DNA of 64,000 nt from Microtetraspora glauca (GTDB taxonomy: Bacteria; Actinomycetota; Actinomycetes; Streptosporangiales; Streptosporangiaceae), in NCBI GenBank assembly GCA_001570385.1, contig BBYL01000021.1, forward strand, positions 265,634 to 329,633, in the 5' to 3' direction. This document shows positions 60,999 through 64,000 of the stretch, in pieces; position 1 is the stretch's first letter; each line of letters opens with the position of its first letter. The notes below the pieces were generated by a model. That model was not told the origin of the DNA, made no database searches, and saw only the letters and a program-made list of their open reading frames with translations. The position numbers were made by a program, and so were the translations under genes.

Positions 60999-61781
60999 TC
61001 AGACCTTCCGCCAGCCGGGAATCCACGCGCCATCCTCGACGACGTAGTCGCCGAAGAGCGCCGGAGCCTCTTCCTTCATCAGCTCACCGATGCGCTGGAA
61101 GACGAGGCGGATCTCCTCCTCGGCCCCGACCGCCGTACGGGCCTCGATCGTGTGCCTGAGGGTGCGGACGTTGGCGGTCCAGACGAGGCCGGTCGCGACG
61201 CCCTCCGGGGCGAACCGCCGCATGAAGGAGGTGCGGTGCTTCTTCTCCGCGAACGGCACGCCTTCCTCATCCAGCCCGAAGTGCTCCGCCATCCAGGTCT
61301 GGAACTCCTCGAGCTGGTCGAGCACGGCGCTCGCTCGCTTCATCAGCTCCGAGTCCTCCCGGGCCCACTCGGGGAACCAGAACGGGATCTCCGACAGCCG
61401 GACGAAGCGGAGGGACTCCTGGGAGATGGCGACGCCCGGGCGGTGCCGTACCAGCTCGTGGGTGAACACCCTGCTCACGTTGTGCAGCACGAAGCTGAAG
61501 CTGATGTGCTCCAGAACCGAGCCGTGCGCACTGGCGAGGATGTTGCGGAGGTAGTCGGTCTGGTCCTTCCTGATCCGGGTCACGTTGGGGTTGAGTCCGG
61601 GCTCGAAGGATCGGTAGCACAGGCGCCCGGCGAACTCGGCGAGGTTCTGCGCGTCGAACTCGCCCCGCTCCAGCCGCTCCAGCCAGGTCTCGCCTCCGAT
61701 CTCCCGCAGGTAGCGGGCGAGCTCGTCGTAGTCCAGCTCGGGCCGGGCGACGAGAAAGATCTCGGGGTCGACGCTGCGCAT
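60999..61781 (-). CDS. thyX: FAD-dependent thymidylate synthase family protein (ThyX)
   Basis: A 260-residue ThyX-family enzyme making dTMP from dUMP with FAD and methylene-tetrahydrofolate. Blocks GSVLEHISFSFVLHNVSRVF, TRIRKDQTDYLRNIL, HELVRHR and ANVRTLRHTIEAR are seen. The signature, normally RHR-x7-S, reads RHRPGVAISQESLR, one residue longer before Ser. The ATG at 61781 follows GAGGA; an ATG four codons upstream is the alternative. Confidence 0.86.
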   Translation of the reverse strand: MRSVDPEIFLVARPELDYDELARYLREIGGETWLERLERGEFDAQNLAEFAGRLCYRSFEPGLNPNVTRIRKDQTDYLRNILASAHGSVLEHISFSFVLHNVSRVFTHELVRHRPGVAISQESLRFVRLSEIPFWFPEWAREDSELMKRASAVLDQLEEFQTWMAEHFGLDEEGVPFAEKKHRTSFMRRFAPEGVATGLVWTANVRTLRHTIEARTAVGAEEEIRLVFQRIGELMKEEAPALFGDYVVEDGAWIPGWRKV

Positions 61782-62285
61782 GGTGATCCTCATGTGTTGG
61801 TGGATGTGACCGTCCAAGCAAACCAGCCGTCTGGCCTGGGGAGGAAACCAGGGGACGTCGTCAGGCACCTGAGGTGCCCCGTTCGCGTCGTCGTCCGTTC
61901 GTGGTCGTCCCGCGGCGGGCCGGAGTGCCCCAAAGCGTACGGTCAAACAGTGGGTGGAGAGGGACGATGGACGGCCCTCGGTGAGATGGATCTTCCTTGC
62001 TCCATCGGGTGTCGTTGTCGGAACGCCTCGACGCTGGACGTTGGCGTTCGTCAATCTGGTTGCGACCGACGACCCCTGTTCGACACCCCAGGCCGGAAGT
62101 TTCTATATATTGCCGAATTCCGTCGCCGGAATGGCGGACGCGTCAAATGGACACTCCGTCCCCGTACGCACCCGGGCCTGTAAGGAAAAGCAGAAAGCGC
62201 GCCACGGCGAGCGTGTACATGTCGGGCGCGCTCACGCTGATCATGCACACGAAGCGCGGAGCGACGCAGGTACACAAACACGGCG
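61782..62285. other. Gene-free region upstream of thyX
   Basis: No frame here has a credible start and coding pattern. The segment near 62095-62120 is AT-rich for this genome. It should hold the thyX promoter, but I could not pick one with confidence. Confidence 0.4.
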
Positions 62286-62404
62286 CACGGACGCGAGCAC
62301 GGACACGCACCACGGACGCGAGCACGGACACGCACCACGGACGCGAGCACGGACACGCACCACGGACGCGAGCACGGACACGCACCACGGACGCGAGCAC
62401 GGAC
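62286..62404. repeat. 25-bp minisatellite, about 4.8 copies
   Basis: The unit begins CACGGACGCGAGCACGGAC and ends ACGCAC. Copies start at 62286, 62311, 62336, 62361 and 62386 (the last is 19 nt). The copies are identical. Each unit holds two CACGGAC sub-repeats. The 25-bp length rules out a coding role because frames rotate. Confidence 0.95.
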
Positions 62405-62579
62405 GCGTAGTACCGATGAGGCCGAGACCGGGCGCCTGAGGACACAATGCGCAGCCAAGGCCGACGCTCACCCCTGGAGCCGGGGCTTGCACCCGACCGC
62501 CGCGGCCCCGAACACGCGGTCCGGCTGATCACCCAGCCGGCCCCGGCCAGGCGGCACGGACCCAGCACGACGCCAACCG

Positions 62580-62740
62580 ATTTCGACCAATTAACCCATA
62601 TGCACCATTTATTACTACCAGATATTCATACAACTATGGACATCGGACACTATTTCCCAACGAAAGCATTCGCAAATCCGTCGCCGAACTGGATTGCGAA
62701 TGCCTGTTCGATGTGCCATCATTCATATACGCGTTCGAAT
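62580..62740. other. AT-rich stretch upstream of the DUF222 gene
   Basis: Positions 62580-62740 contain runs such as ACCATTTATTACTACC and ATATTCATACAAC, far more AT than the rest of the window. It probably carries the promoter of the gene at 62757 and may mark a recently acquired border. Confidence 0.6.
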
Positions 62741-62756
62741 AGACGAGGGGGTGGGC

Positions 62757-64000
62757 ATGGCCAAGCATTTCGGCTCTTTCAAGTACGCATCGCAAAAGCA
62801 GCCACCCTTCCCCGACTCAGGTCCGTGCGACGCGGACTGGTGGGCGCAATTGACCTCGATCCGCCCGACCTGGGCATCCAATGGCAGTTCCGCCCTCCCC
62901 GTCGGCGAGCCTTCGTACGACAAGGACGACGCTTTGGAGCACGCCGAGGCCGCATTGCCGCTTCCCGGATGGCCCGGCGAGAGGGCGATCTTCCGGAGCC
63001 GACCATCCACGTGGCCATCACCGAAGGCCACGTCAACCCCGACACCCCCAGCACCACAGGATCAGCCCGAGCCTTCGCCCGGGGCGCCCGCGTCGGCTCC
63101 ACTGACTCTTTCGTCGCCCATGCTCTCGACGTCCACCAACGAACCTTGTTCTCCGGCCCCTGACCACCCGATCGTGCTGGTGAGCGGCGAGTCCTTCTCG
63201 CCGGCCGAGTCCAGCGCTTGCAAGCCCACTGTTTGTAAGTCCAGCGCTCGTAGGGCCAGCGCCAGCGTCGGCAAGGGCCGCGATTCGTTCCTTTCGGACA
63301 CATCCGGCCTGAACGATGGCAGGCTATGCCCGTCCGTTACTTCCGGCGTCTCCGACCGCGTCGACGCTGCTGAGGCACCGGGCAGCTCATCTGCCGACGA
63401 CGGCTCCCCTATGAGCGGCTCCTCCAGTTCCGGCATTCCGGCAGGTGGCCACAACCCCTCGGGCACCGGCGACGCCTCTGGGGGTTCTTCTCCCGGTGCG
63501 GGTCGGGTGTCGTGGCCGTTGGTGGCGTCGGTCCGGGAGACGGCGTCCGCTCTGGCGCTCGCGGTGGTGCCGGAGTCCGCGGGGGTGTGTCTGGCCGAGG
63601 TAGAGGATCTGTTGTTCGCGCGGGATCGGCTGGTTTCGGCGGTCGCGGCGCGGGTGGAGCGGGTCCACGCTGCTGGTGCGGCCAGGGCGCATGGGCATGC
63701 GTCGACGAAGTTGTGGTTGCGGACGGCGGCGGGGATGAGCGCGGCGGGGGCGGGGCGGTTGGTCGCGCTCGCGGTCGAGCTGGCTCGTCTGCCTGTGGTT
63801 CGGGCTCGGTTCGCTGACGGCAGTCTGGCGGAGGGGTATGTGACGGCGATCTGCGCGGCGACCGGCCGGTTGACTGATGAGCAGGCCGGCCTGGCGGAGC
63901 CGATTCTGGTCGCGTTGGCGGATCAGGCGGGTCCGGCGGAGATCGCGCGGGCGGGCCGGTATCTGTATGCGGTGCTCAACCCCGATGGTGAGGATGACGA
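62757..64000 (+). CDS. DUF222/HNH endonuclease-type protein (13E12 repeat family), cut by window end
   Basis: An open frame from ATG 62757 (GAGGGGGT upstream) to the window edge with no stop, at least 414 residues. The first 240 or so residues are low-complexity Ser/Pro/Gly sequence with several cysteines. Then comes a DUF222-like helical domain: AEVEDLLFARDRLVSAVAAR, STKLWLRTAAGMSAAGAGRL and GSLAEGYVTAICAATGRL, which match the 13E12 repeat family. The HNH nuclease part would lie beyond the edge. The long disordered N terminus is unusual for this family. Members are often found in multiple copies per genome. Confidence 0.82.
   Translation, partial: MAKHFGSFKYASQKQPPFPDSGPCDADWWAQLTSIRPTWASNGSSALPVGEPSYDKDDALEHAEAALPLPGWPGERAIFRSRPSTWPSPKATSTPTPPAPQDQPEPSPGAPASAPLTLSSPMLSTSTNEPCSPAPDHPIVLVSGESFSPAESSACKPTVCKSSARRASASVGKGRDSFLSDTSGLNDGRLCPSVTSGVSDRVDAAEAPGSSSADDGSPMSGSSSSGIPAGGHNPSGTGDASGGSSPGAGRVSWPLVASVRETASALALAVVPESAGVCLAEVEDLLFARDRLVSAVAARVERVHAAGAARAHGHASTKLWLRTAAGMSAAGAGRLVALAVELARLPVVRARFADGSLAEGYVTAICAATGRLTDEQAGLAEPILVALADQAGPAEIARAGRYLYAVLNPDGEDD

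Noticed and set aside
62286..62404. A CRISPR array
   Set aside because: Copies are directly adjacent with no unique spacers and there are no cas genes.
62143..62568. A Cys-rich repeat peptide on the minus strand
   Set aside because: It is made by the 25-bp minisatellite, which has no stops in several frames; the unit length rotates the frame, so the peptide is an artefact.

Overview
The window is about 64 kb of very GC-rich DNA with GTG/TTG starts, leaderless-looking genes and dense overlapping operons, which points to a filamentous actinobacterium. The garA / MerR / DUF151 nuclease / MerR / gcvP order matches the Mycobacterium tuberculosis Rv1827-Rv1832 region. A classical menF-menD-menC-menB-menE set argues against Streptomyces, which normally uses the futalosine route. 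A Streptosporangiaceae-like host (Nonomuraea, Streptosporangium, Microbispora and relatives) is my best inference, not a proven placement.

Region by region. 1-6.1 kb: a candidate structured RNA with terminator, a PlsC-type acyltransferase, a class B penicillin-binding protein, a receptor Ser/Thr kinase, a DUF3040 membrane protein, a decayed DUF5302 gene and a secreted Arg/Glu-rich protein. 6.5-15.8 kb: an Rv2578c-family radical SAM gene behind a LexA-type box, a methyltransferase, a glycosyltransferase, a divergent WYL regulator/hydrolase pair, an ABC exporter with its two-component system, and an SGNH hydrolase. 15.9-25.3 kb: the menaquinone genes, split around a YigZ protein, an AlkZ-like protein, a GntR regulator and a DedA protein. 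25.3-28.4 kb: the principal sigma factor behind an ECF-type promoter and ahead of a perfect palindromic terminator, then small and regulatory genes. 28.4-33.4 kb: a five-gene murQ / sugar ABC transporter / RpiR operon with a readable promoter and operator. 34-46.9 kb: small housekeeping genes, gcvP under a tandem glycine riboswitch, the garA regulatory cluster, a mannose-1-phosphate guanylyltransferase whose phosphomutase half is degenerate, a CDP-alcohol phosphatidyltransferase and a NarL-type two-component system. 47-51.1 kb: metabolic accessory genes, including a class I glutamine-amidotransferase-like protein with Ser in place of the catalytic Cys, and two short tandem-repeat arrays. 51.4-60.7 kb: a co-directional run of six envelope genes, the most unusual part of the window. 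61-64 kb: a divergent ThyX, a 25-bp minisatellite, an AT-rich stretch and the start of a DUF222/HNH-type gene cut by the window end.

The best candidate for an undescribed system is 51.4-60.7 kb. Its centre is one polypeptide that reads as an ECF sigma-like module, then a zinc-binding anti-sigma H-x3-C-x2-C motif, a long low-complexity linker, one membrane helix and an extracellular domain. It lies in the same run as an EspI-like MinD/ParA ATPase, two single-pass proteins with extracytoplasmic domains and two low-complexity exported proteins. This suggests a surface or secretion assembly whose sensor, anti-sigma and sigma-like parts are fused in one chain.

All assignments come from reading motifs and context by eye. 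No database search was run.
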